Below, in pieces: positions 34,340 through 42,108 of a DNA stretch of 64,000 nt. The position numbers were made by a program, and so were the translations under genes. The first letter of the stretch is position 1. Every line of letters starts with the position of its first letter. Source of the DNA: Spirochaetaceae bacterium (GTDB lineage Bacteria; Spirochaetota; Spirochaetia; WTKD01); the NCBI GenBank assembly GCA_011524535.1, contig WTKD01000001.1, positions 1-64,000 of the forward strand. Direction: 5' to 3'. Below the pieces are notes generated by a model. The model saw only the letters and a program-made list of their open reading frames with translations. It did no database searches and was not told where the DNA came from.

Positions 34340-35277
34340 TTAGACTCAAATACTTCTTGCTTCTTTTTCTGGTATTTGGAATTGTTTCCTGCGGGGGGAC
34401 AGTGATTTTATTCGATCCGGATATGGCTATTGCCTATCCTGGTAATCTGCGTCGAGATACGCGAAAAATATTGTCAGAGATAAATTCTGAGGTAGCTGAT
34501 TTCCATTATCTCACACATAGTATTGTCGTTTTGGGTGAATCTGAGTCTTTCTTTTATCCGCTACAAATCCTGCGTTTATTTCATGCAGATAATATTGTTT
34601 ATTTTTCATCTTCTTACAGAGAACTTGCAACTCAATTTAAAGCATTTCAACCTACGCAGGAACAACAGCACGTACATGTTCAATCAGTACAAATGTATGA
34701 ACAAACCGGAGGAATTCCAAACCCACAGATGGTGGCAACGCAAGATATAACAGACGGATTTCCGGAAGACCCCGATGCAACTCCTGGACAACAGGCTCTT
34801 CTTCTCGATCGGCGTGCAGCAATATCTTCAATGATAGATTACATCTTAAAGGATATTGAAAGTAGAGAAGAATTATCATCTCCGTATATTGCCTTATTCC
34901 GGATAGAAGAAGGCTTATCCGCGGATGAGTTCGCTATTATGAATGATGAATTGCTATCTAAAGGATCACTGATAATCCGGGATTACGTGTATCGTGACAA
35001 GGAGACCATAGATGTGAGGTTGAATCGGGATGTGAGTTCACACCGAGATACACCATATCTTTTGTTTTTTGTGGGCCCATATGTTAGAGATTTGGGAGTC
35101 AATATCAATGACCTCGAAGGAAAAATATTTATCGAAAGTTACTTCATTACCAATGCTGCCGCCTTAGGTGCGGACATGAGTATTGGATTTACGTTACGGG
35201 ATATAATAAGTACAGCGGTTAACAGAGAAATCGATCTAGACGTTGGTTATGTTCCTGCGATTTTTTACCGATACTAA
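34336..35277 (+). CDS. lipoprotein of unknown function upstream of flaA
   Basis: Signal MIRLKYFLLLFLVFGIV and lipobox ending VSCGG predict a lipoprotein of 313 residues. The mature part has mixed alpha/beta character with a Gln-rich, probably flexible stretch near residues 95-150. No domain is recognised. It overlaps the membrane protein gene by 4 bp and lies 43 bp before the flaA-type gene, so it may belong to the filament sheath or its export. Confidence 0.68.
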   Translation: MIRLKYFLLLFLVFGIVSCGGTVILFDPDMAIAYPGNLRRDTRKILSEINSEVADFHYLTHSIVVLGESESFFYPLQILRLFHADNIVYFSSSYRELATQFKAFQPTQEQQHVHVQSVQMYEQTGGIPNPQMVATQDITDGFPEDPDATPGQQALLLDRRAAISSMIDYILKDIESREELSSPYIALFRIEEGLSADEFAIMNDELLSKGSLIIRDYVYRDKETIDVRLNRDVSSHRDTPYLLFFVGPYVRDLGVNINDLEGKIFIESYFITNAAALGADMSIGFTLRDIISTAVNREIDLDVGYVPAIFYRY

Positions 35278-35320
35278 GCTCGAGACGTTAGGTCGAGTAT
35301 ACTCGGTACGAGGAGCAGGT

Positions 35321-36058
35321 ATGAACCGAATAATTATAATTTTGATATTTTTAGTTTCAATTGGAACGATTTTTTCTGAAGACGTGCTACGATACAGGTC
35401 TCTCACGTTGGATACTTTCGATAACCCCAATCAGTCAATAGGTTGGGAAGTACGAGGAAGTAAAAACATCGCAGAGGATTATCCAAGAGTTTCATTCATA
35501 AACACCTGGCCAGCAGCATTGCACGGATACAATAGCGATCGTGAACGCGATTTACGCGCATTAGGGGTCGAAGCTGCGTTTACACAACGTGGTTATAATT
35601 ATCTTGAAATTTTCCCCACTGAACGATTGGCTGATGGTAGCTTTATAAATCGGTCGATAGAATTGCCCGGAGATACTATAGGCTTGTCAGTATGGGCGTG
35701 GGGATCAAATTATGATTTTTCGTTAGAGGTCCACATTAGGGATTATCGTGGCGTAGTTCATCAAGTTCCTTTCGGGAAAATTAACTATTACGGGTGGAGG
35801 CAACTGACGGCGACCATTCCGACAGCGGTTCCACGCAGAAGCCCTTATCAGTTTAATTTCGCTGATTTGTACGTAGACAAAATTGTATTGTGGACAGAGC
35901 CACAGGAGCCAGTATCTGGTTTCTTTTTATATCTTGATGATCTACAAGTTCTTTCGCGCACAAACACGGAAGTTGTAGACGGTGGAGAATTGTTCATTCC
36001 AGAGATACGAGACAGTCGTTGGGAAGAATCTAGTAACGGTACAGAAGAAACCAATTAA
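35321..36058 (+). CDS. flaA: flagellar filament outer layer protein, FlaA-like
   Basis: ATG 35321 is preceded by AGGAG; the frame is open from 35243 but that part lacks a signal. The 245-residue product has a signal peptide (RIIIILIFLVSIGTIFSEDV) and FlaA-type features: TLDTFDNP, SIGWEVRGSKN, GLSVWAWGSNYDFSLEVHIR, GKINYYGWRQLTATIP and a C-terminal FFLYLDDLQVLS. FlaA forms the sheath around the FlaB core in the periplasm. A second, more canonical FlaA follows 11 bp downstream. Confidence 0.88.
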   Translation: MNRIIIILIFLVSIGTIFSEDVLRYRSLTLDTFDNPNQSIGWEVRGSKNIAEDYPRVSFINTWPAALHGYNSDRERDLRALGVEAAFTQRGYNYLEIFPTERLADGSFINRSIELPGDTIGLSVWAWGSNYDFSLEVHIRDYRGVVHQVPFGKINYYGWRQLTATIPTAVPRRSPYQFNFADLYVDKIVLWTEPQEPVSGFFLYLDDLQVLSRTNTEVVDGGELFIPEIRDSRWEESSNGTEETN

Positions 36059-36069
36059 GGGAGAAAAAA

Positions 36070-36780
36070 ATGAAAATACTAATTTCTAGTTTATTGATTA
36101 GCTGCATCGCATTTGCGAGCTTTGGTCAGGTGGACATAGATCCTGCCTTGGTTGACCAAGGAAATTTCGCTCCAAATCTTCAGGAAATATCTATCGACAA
36201 ATTCGAAGATGCTGGATTTTGGCGAACGTTGATTTCTATTGATGATGGTGTTATTCAGCATCGTTCGTTGCGAGGTACACCTGATGCAAAGGATCCTCTT
36301 ATTCTTGAGACTGCTCTTGCTCCTCAGAGTTCTGCTGATGATTATGTACTCGGTGTTAGAACCGACTTTTTCAGAAGGACATATTCTACGCTCTCATTGG
36401 TACCTGCTCGTCCTATTCCTATTCCAGGTATTGCGAGTAGTTTATCCATATGGGTTGCTGGTAGAAACATTCCATACGAATTAAAAATTTTACTGCGAGA
36501 TTCTATCGGTCAAATAAGCGTTTTGAGTTTTGGAAAACTTCAATTTTTGGGTTGGAAGAAACTTGAAACCATCATACCACCAGACATACAGGATGTTCGT
36601 TACACAGGTCTCGGGAGAGGATTGGATTCAAATACCGGATTAGAAGTGATAGGACTCCAGATTGAATCTTCTTTGATGGAAACCTATGGTAGATACTATG
36701 TCTATTTTGATGATCTTCGTGCTGTGACAGATCTTACGGTCTTGTCCCGTGATCCAGATGACATGATTGATAATTGGTAA
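36070..36780 (+). CDS. flaA: flagellar filament outer layer protein FlaA
   Basis: Sheath protein of the periplasmic flagellum. The 236 residues include a signal peptide (LISSLLISCIAFASFGQ), ISIDKFEDAGFWRTLISIDD, SLSIWVAGRNIPYELKILLR, GKLQFLGWKKLETIIP and YYVYFDDLRAVTDL, and a short acidic tail ending DDMIDNW. GGGAG lies upstream of the ATG. The pattern of Trp/Gly blocks is shared with the preceding gene, so they are paralogues in one operon. A stem-loop at 36820-36851 lies downstream. Confidence 0.92.
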   Translation: MKILISSLLISCIAFASFGQVDIDPALVDQGNFAPNLQEISIDKFEDAGFWRTLISIDDGVIQHRSLRGTPDAKDPLILETALAPQSSADDYVLGVRTDFFRRTYSTLSLVPARPIPIPGIASSLSIWVAGRNIPYELKILLRDSIGQISVLSFGKLQFLGWKKLETIIPPDIQDVRYTGLGRGLDSNTGLEVIGLQIESSLMETYGRYYVYFDDLRAVTDLTVLSRDPDDMIDNW

Positions 36781-36819
36781 TAATTTCCCATACGAATTGT
36801 GGATAATATTTCTTAATAT

Positions 36820-36851
36820 CACGGGTAGATCTGATGAAAGATTTACCCGTG
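36820..36851. terminator. stem-loop after flaA
   Basis: CACGGGTA (36820-36827) pairs perfectly with TACCCGTG (36844-36851); an inner TCT/AGA adds three pairs. No T-run follows, so it may stabilise the flaA mRNA end rather than terminate by the intrinsic mechanism. Confidence 0.5.
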
Positions 36852-36950
36852 GTGTTACTACTGCGTTCCCTCAATATTGCTTGCATTCCTTCGTGTATCG
36901 TGCTTTCCTGAACATAAAGACGGTTTTTTAAATAGTTAAAACTGTATTTC

Positions 36951-36956
36951 TATAGT
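36951..36956 (+). promoter_or_regulatory. -10 element 5 nt before the Gx transporter start
   Basis: TATAGT is followed by 5 bases and then ATG 36962, the same arrangement as at apt. No Shine-Dalgarno site and no clear -35 are present. A leaderless mRNA is inferred. Confidence 0.4.
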
Positions 36957-36961
36957 GAATA

Positions 36962-37521
36962 ATGAATAGCACAATAAAGACACACGAATCACACGAAGAC
37001 TTACAAAAATTTTTAGCATTAGTTGGTGCCTCTGCGCTCTTTTTGTCCAATATTGAATATCTCATTCCAAAACCGTACCCTTTTTTTCGGTTGGGGCTTT
37101 CCAATATACCTCTAATAATTCTGATCTCTTATGCACGCAAACGGGATTTATGGGTCGTTCTATTCTTAAAAGTGTTGGGGCAAGCGGTTATACATGGAAC
37201 ATTGTTGTCATATGTGTTTTTTTTTCTGTTGGTGGAAACGTTGCGGGGTTGTTTTCGATGGTTTTACTACGCCCCTTGTTACGAACTCGTAAGATTTCAT
37301 TTGTTGGATTGAGTCTTTTTGGCAGTTTGGCAAGCAATGCCATGCAGATGCTGCTTGCGATTGTATTCGTGTATGGCAACGGGGGGAGGTATTTGTTGTT
37401 TCCATTTTTTGTTGTTGGAACGATTGGTGGAATCTTTGTTGGATATTTAGTTGAACGACACCATAGCGTTTTTGATTGGGCTAAAAACTATTACAGAGCA
37501 GCAATATCGAATTTGTCATGA
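36962..37521 (+). pseudogene. Gx transporter family gene, frameshifted at a T9 run
   Basis: Two overlapping frames together make one protein of the Gx transporter/HepS component I type. The first half (from 36962) has LIPKPYPFFRLGLSNIPLII and LKVLGQAVIHGTLLSYVFFF. The second half, in another frame from about 37226, continues SVGGNVAGLFSMVLLRPLL and ASNAMQMLLAIVFVYG to the stop at 37521. The break coincides with nine T at 37217-37225; a tenth T would join the two frames into ~186 residues, normal for the family. The protein is hydrophobic with about five segments. It may be phase-variable, rescued by slippage, a sequencing error or a true pseudogene. The next gene overlaps its stop. Confidence 0.75.
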
Positions 37522-38156
37522 AAAAAACATCATGGGTATATCAACAATCAAAAACGCCAGCGAGTAATATTGCAGCTATTTGTCATTTGAGCTGTGGAGT
37601 TTTGTCTTTTTTGTTTTTTGTCACACAGCAATCGTTGATAGTTCGATTTTTATTCATCCTTCTTTTTTATGTATGTGCCCGATTACAGGGTAAACGAATA
37701 CGTCACATATATTTTCTGATAACATTACTCGCAGTGGCAATAAGCCATCTGTTTGTCCCCAACGGGGCTGTTTTGTTTTATGTTTTTTCCTTTCCTGTTA
37801 CTATTGGAGCACTTACGACGGGAGTATACCGGAGTCAAACATTTGTTGGGATGGTATTCTTCTCGTTAGCGAGTGTTCATAGGAGTATACATTTACCAAG
37901 CAAATTTGGAGCACTCCTCGTGCGTATGCTGGGCTATTTTGAATCGCTTTTTGTGCAGAAGAAAGATTTCACAAGAAACAGAGGCAATATTGCGCACACA
38001 ATAGGGAAAAAACTATCTGCTCTACTGTATACACCAGCAAAAGAGATTACACGCACAAGTATTCCACCATTTTCGTATATTTTTTGTATATGCTGGACGT
38101 GCATAGGTCTCCTGCTGATTGCCAGTAATAGTATAGTAATATCCTATATCTTCTGA
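37518..38156 (+). CDS. membrane protein, possible partner of the Gx transporter
   Basis: The 212-residue product has about five hydrophobic segments in residues ~20-120 and another at ~188-210, with a basic stretch between. It overlaps the stop of the Gx gene by 4 bp (ATGA), so the pair is co-translated. Position beside a small S-component-like protein suggests a CbiQ/EcfT-like role, but the sequence does not show the typical EcfT Ala-Arg-Gly motifs, so the call is inference from context. Confidence 0.6.
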   Translation: MKKTSWVYQQSKTPASNIAAICHLSCGVLSFLFFVTQQSLIVRFLFILLFYVCARLQGKRIRHIYFLITLLAVAISHLFVPNGAVLFYVFSFPVTIGALTTGVYRSQTFVGMVFFSLASVHRSIHLPSKFGALLVRMLGYFESLFVQKKDFTRNRGNIAHTIGKKLSALLYTPAKEITRTSIPPFSYIFCICWTCIGLLLIASNSIVISYIF

Positions 38157-38196
38157 TCTATAGCACGTTCGTTCCTTTCTCGCTACACTAAAGTAC

Positions 38197-39330
38197 GTGA
38201 GTGAAAATGCGGCAGAAAACAATAAAACATATACAGTAGGTGGTATCCAACAGGTCGGTATAGGTGTAGAGGTATTATCCTCTGCCATACAGTGGTATGG
38301 ACGCTTTTTTGGGTTCAATGCACTTATGTTCCACGACTTTAATGTGGCGGAATTAATGGGCCCATATACGGGAGGAGAAGTACATTTGAGAGATGCAGCT
38401 CTTCTTCTAAATCTTGCAGGCGGAGGGGGAGTAGAGGTCTGGCAATACACAAGTCGAAGACCTATATATCCTATTGAGACACCTATCCTAGGTGATCTTG
38501 GCATTTTTTCTGTCGTTTTACGTACCCCCCAAGTTCTACCAAGTTACGATTCTTATTTTGCTTCTGACATATACCTGCATAGTGAACCAAAGGAAGACCC
38601 TTTAGGATTGCAGAACTTTTTTATATCCGATATGTATGGGAATGTGTTCCTCATTAGAGAAGATTCTTCCTGGTTTCTTCAGCCAAAATATTTCCCTCCC
38701 ACAGAAAACTCAACCGCCCGCACGAAAAATGGGGGAATAAGTGGAGTCATTATCGGTGTTTCCGATATAGATGCTTCGCTTGTGGTGTATCGAGATCTTC
38801 TTGGCTATACAGATGTTGGATATGATCTCACGGGGAGTTTTGAAGATTTTGAGAACCTGCCCGGAGGTCGCAATGAATTCAGACGTGTCCTATTGCGAAA
38901 AAAAGCAGAAGGTCCCTTTAAGCATTTGTTGTGTGATTCTACCATCGAGCTCATTCAAGTGCTCGATAGAGTCCCAGAGAAGATATTTGGTGGCAGACTT
39001 TGGGGAGATATTGGATTTATCCATTTGTGTTTTGATGTATGTAACATGGATCTTCTTCGAGAACGTTCGAAGGAGCTTGGTTATTCTTTTACGGTAGACA
39101 GCAAAGAAACCTTTGCAATGAATGAAGCTTCGGGTAGATTTGCCTATATTGAGGACAATGATGGCACGCTCCTTGAGTTTGTTGAGACATTAAAAATTCC
39201 CATCACCAAGCGTTTTCATTACGATATAAAGCCCAAACATCAAGAAGAAGGGCTCTCCAGATTGTTTTTGAGAATGCTACAATTCCGCTCGCTCCAATGG
39301 AAAAACAACCGGTTGAAGTTGGATTTTTAG
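38197..39330 (+). CDS. VOC superfamily protein (two glyoxalase/dioxygenase-like domains)
   Basis: The 377-residue protein has two vicinal-oxygen-chelate repeats: residues ~13-155 (IQQVGIGVEVLSSAIQWYGR, GIFSVVLRTPQV, PLGLQNFFISDMYGNVF) and ~180-330 (GISGVIIGVSDIDASLVVYR, GDIGFIHLCFDVCN, GRFAYIEDNDGTLLEFVE). The second domain keeps the late Glu of VOC metal sites. Substrate unknown. It starts with GTG, has no ribosome binding site, and a TACACT -10-like box ends 7 nt before the start. It converges on the alpha-oxoamine synthase gene with a small hairpin between them. Confidence 0.82.
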   Translation: MSENAAENNKTYTVGGIQQVGIGVEVLSSAIQWYGRFFGFNALMFHDFNVAELMGPYTGGEVHLRDAALLLNLAGGGGVEVWQYTSRRPIYPIETPILGDLGIFSVVLRTPQVLPSYDSYFASDIYLHSEPKEDPLGLQNFFISDMYGNVFLIREDSSWFLQPKYFPPTENSTARTKNGGISGVIIGVSDIDASLVVYRDLLGYTDVGYDLTGSFEDFENLPGGRNEFRRVLLRKKAEGPFKHLLCDSTIELIQVLDRVPEKIFGGRLWGDIGFIHLCFDVCNMDLLRERSKELGYSFTVDSKETFAMNEASGRFAYIEDNDGTLLEFVETLKIPITKRFHYDIKPKHQEEGLSRLFLRMLQFRSLQWKNNRLKLDF

Positions 39331-39344
39331 AGCAAACAAAATAT

Positions 39345-39361
39345 GTGAAGGATTACTTCAC
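39345..39361. terminator. hairpin between convergent genes
   Basis: GTGAAG (39345-39350) pairs with CTTCAC (39356-39361) around a 5-nt loop in the 36-bp gap between convergent genes. The flanking T content is weak on both strands, so a bidirectional terminator is only a possibility. Confidence 0.35.
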
Positions 39362-39366
39362 TCGAT

Positions 39367-40638
39367 TTAGTCGATTATAGGTCCATACAATTGCTCTAGT
39401 TTTGTACGGTCGTCTTTTTCCAGATTTAAGTCTAGTTTTAGAGTATCGCGCATATGTGTAAATTTTCTTACAGTTTCTTCCACATCTTCAGAGGTATGCT
39501 CAGTAGTGGGTATCAGTCTGAACATACATAGACCCAGTGGAATCACCGGATACGCGACAACGGAAACAAAAATTCCTTCGTCTCGCAAGAATCTCATACA
39601 GTTTTGAGCCAATTCAACAAGATCTCTAGAATGTAGGGGGAGAAATACGCTACATATAGGAGATTCTCCTGGTCCGACAAAAAAACCGGCATTTCGCAAC
39701 CCCTTTTTTAACGTATTACTGGTCTTCCAAACTTTTTCACGTAAATCGCCACCTTCAATGATGAGTTCGAGCATCTTTCTCATGGTGGCTACATAGATCA
39801 TGGGGAGGCTCTTTGCAAATACTTGGGTTCTAGCATTGTATCCTATCCACTCGATCACATTCTTGAGAGAAGCTGCGAATCCGCCAATGCCCGCAAATGA
39901 TTTTGCAAATGTTCCAAAATATATGTCTACGTCTTCCTGTACGCCCAAATGATCTGCTGTGCCACGTCCTTGAGCTCCCATAACACCACACCCGTGCGCG
40001 TCATCCACAAATAGTCTTGCGTTGTATTGCTTCTTTAATGCTACTATGTCGCCTAGAGGGGCGAGATCCCCGGTCATGCCATATACTCCCTCGGTGACGA
40101 TGAGGGTCCCCTGCGATCCATCTTGCGGGATACGTTTTAGTATTGATTCCAAACTATTCATATTGTTGTGCCTAAAGATACGGATCGTTGCCTGTGAAAG
40201 GAATGCCCCGTCGATTATGCACGAATGGGCCAATTTATCCATGACGATGATGTCTTGTTTTGTTGCAATGGCAGCAATAACTCCCAACACGCCCATGTAT
40301 CCATAATTAAAAAGATAGGCTGATTCTTTTCTTGAAAATTCTGCGAGGGCTCTTTCAAAAGCAAGATGGTGCTCGGTGGTGCCACTCATCATACGCGAGC
40401 CCATCGGATTACTGACCCCATATTCCTGAACCGCCTGGTTCGCAACCTCCTGTACCTCGGGGTTGTTTGCAAGCCCAAGGTAGTTGTTTGCGGACCACAT
40501 AATACATGTATTGTTATTGAATACGGTAGTTCGCCCGGTGTTTGGGGAAAGTGTAGGTCTGGTAAAAAATCTATCCCCCTGTGCTCTAAGATCACCAAAA
40601 TTCCCTTCTGTTGTATTGCATTTTGAAAAAATGTCCAT
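39367..40638 (-). CDS. alpha-oxoamine synthase (serine palmitoyltransferase / cysteate acyltransferase-like)
   Basis: PLP-dependent enzyme condensing an amino acid with an acyl thioester. Seen: ANNYLGLANNPEV, GSRMMSGTTEHHLAFERALA, VDDAHGCGVMGAQG with the PLP-binding Asp-His, and GTFAKSFAGIGGF with the Schiff-base Lys. The GTFAKSF form resembles serine palmitoyltransferases more than the TLGKA form of KBL and BioF, as I recall these families. Length is 423. It lies 62 bp downstream of the cysteate-synthase-like gene on the same strand, which suggests cysteate as substrate and 3-ketocapnine as product (inference). Glycine C-acetyltransferase activity remains a fallback. Confidence 0.82.
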   Translation of the reverse strand: MDIFSKCNTTEGNFGDLRAQGDRFFTRPTLSPNTGRTTVFNNNTCIMWSANNYLGLANNPEVQEVANQAVQEYGVSNPMGSRMMSGTTEHHLAFERALAEFSRKESAYLFNYGYMGVLGVIAAIATKQDIIVMDKLAHSCIIDGAFLSQATIRIFRHNNMNSLESILKRIPQDGSQGTLIVTEGVYGMTGDLAPLGDIVALKKQYNARLFVDDAHGCGVMGAQGRGTADHLGVQEDVDIYFGTFAKSFAGIGGFAASLKNVIEWIGYNARTQVFAKSLPMIYVATMRKMLELIIEGGDLREKVWKTSNTLKKGLRNAGFFVGPGESPICSVFLPLHSRDLVELAQNCMRFLRDEGIFVSVVAYPVIPLGLCMFRLIPTTEHTSEDVEETVRKFTHMRDTLKLDLNLEKDDRTKLEQLYGPIID

Positions 40639-40700
40639 TATATCTCCGATTGTTGCACTTTTCTGTGTTAGGAATTTATTTTCATTCTAACGATTCTTGT

Positions 40701-41984
40701 CTACTCTGATAACATAGTTTCTAATATATGTCGTTCTATTTTTTCTACAGGCAGGACCCAATGGGGAGGAATTTCATGTATATCGTACGCATCGTGTGCA
40801 ATTCTGTATCCTGCTCCGGTAATGTTTACCATGCACGTGTCTGATGCTTGTATTGTTTTTTGCGATATAGCCTGCTTTAGACTTGCAAATGCCACCGCGG
40901 CTGCAGGATCTATATCATAGCCTTCTGTTTGCTCGAAGAGTTTTTTTGCTGTTACTGCCTCTGTATTGTTTATTGCGTACATGTGCCCATTGGTTTTTTG
41001 TAATACATCGAATACCCCACCTGTGATACTGTAGACGGGTTTGCGATTTGCTAAAACAGGAGCTAGGATTTCAGCGCTATGTTTTCGTTCAAGTGAATCA
41101 GAATATTGAATGAGATTTCGTTTGCGAGTGGCCCATGAATCAACCAGCAATGTGAACGGGGAATTTTGGGAAAGATGCAATGTGCAGCGTTTATCCGAGT
41201 CTTGCATATCACGGGCTATTCTTCTTTCTACAGCCTCAAACGCGGCTATCGCACCCGTGCCGCTACCAACGGCTTGGAAATAATGCTGTGGTATTGCTCC
41301 AATGTATGAGATTGCTTCGTGCATCGTGGTCCCCATACCATCACGCCTTGCTATATTCTTTGCTCCGCCTTCTGGGAAGAACCCTTCTAAAGAACAAATA
41401 ACAGTTGCTGCTCGTATAGCATCAAAGTAGTCACCCCCTTGGATATGGAGAACACGCGTAAACTGGGTGTTCTTGTGTGGGCTCCAGAGGGCAGAAGAAT
41501 TCCGCTCTGGAATAACAATAATAGTCGGTTGTTTATAGAGTTCAGAGGCGTAGGCAAACGCACGAGCGGTATTGCCAGCCGAAGCAACAACTAGTGTTTG
41601 TGTTTTCATACTGTCTGGCATGCGAGCGAGTACAGACATGGCTTCACATTCTTTAAAACTTCCTGTGATATAAGCACTACTCCTATCGGGGACATACCCA
41701 CTAACCGTTATAAAGAGGTTGGATAGCCCTAGGGCATCGCCCAATTCGATAGCGTGATAGGTAGCAGAACGAGAGCTTTTGGCCAGGGGTCTGTTTGTAG
41801 GAAGAAATTCTTCATATCTGCTGAAATCTTCTCGGTTGAGATGTATTTTTGATTTTTTCGGGTAGACAGTGCGTATGAATGCCTCGTCTGAGTGGGTTGG
41901 ATCAAGCAATAAAAATCCTTCACCGGTGAAAACATCCTTGAATGTTCTACCAGTCGTGAGACTTTCGATACGGTAGTTATGCAT
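40701..41984 (-). CDS. threonine synthase family PLP enzyme, probable cysteate synthase
   Basis: A fold-type II PLP enzyme of 427 residues. The middle part has SATYHAIELGDALGLSNLFI, then SGYVPDRSSAYITGSFKECE with the PLP Lys, VVASAGNTARAFAY and IIVIPERNSSALW. Classic threonine synthase has SFKDRG after the Lys; here it is SFKECEA, which matches what I remember of archaeal cysteate synthase (SFKELEA), an enzyme making cysteate from phosphoserine and sulfite. The phosphate-binding SAGNT loop is kept. It is followed by an alpha-oxoamine synthase gene. A -10-like TACTAT lies 5 nt before the ATG with no ribosome binding site. Threonine synthase is the alternative. Confidence 0.72.
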   Translation of the reverse strand: MHNYRIESLTTGRTFKDVFTGEGFLLLDPTHSDEAFIRTVYPKKSKIHLNREDFSRYEEFLPTNRPLAKSSRSATYHAIELGDALGLSNLFITVSGYVPDRSSAYITGSFKECEAMSVLARMPDSMKTQTLVVASAGNTARAFAYASELYKQPTIIVIPERNSSALWSPHKNTQFTRVLHIQGGDYFDAIRAATVICSLEGFFPEGGAKNIARRDGMGTTMHEAISYIGAIPQHYFQAVGSGTGAIAAFEAVERRIARDMQDSDKRCTLHLSQNSPFTLLVDSWATRKRNLIQYSDSLERKHSAEILAPVLANRKPVYSITGGVFDVLQKTNGHMYAINNTEAVTAKKLFEQTEGYDIDPAAAVAFASLKQAISQKTIQASDTCMVNITGAGYRIAHDAYDIHEIPPHWVLPVEKIERHILETMLSE

Positions 41985-42030
41985 ATTTTATAGTAGAATA
42001 ATAGTCGACAAAGTTGTTTTCAGCAATAGA

Positions 42031-42060
42031 TTGACAATATACAAGATGAGGGGCTACAAT
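42031..42060 (+). promoter_or_regulatory. sigma-70 promoter of rny
   Basis: Perfect TTGACA (42031-42036), 18-bp spacer, TACAAT (42055-42060). Transcription would start near 42067, leaving a ~40-nt leader with GGAGG before ATG 42109. It diverges from the cysteate-synthase-like gene. Confidence 0.72.
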
Positions 42061-42108
42061 TTTATTGTCTGGTGTATCGGTCGGACAAAACTAAACGGAG
42101 GAAGTAGA

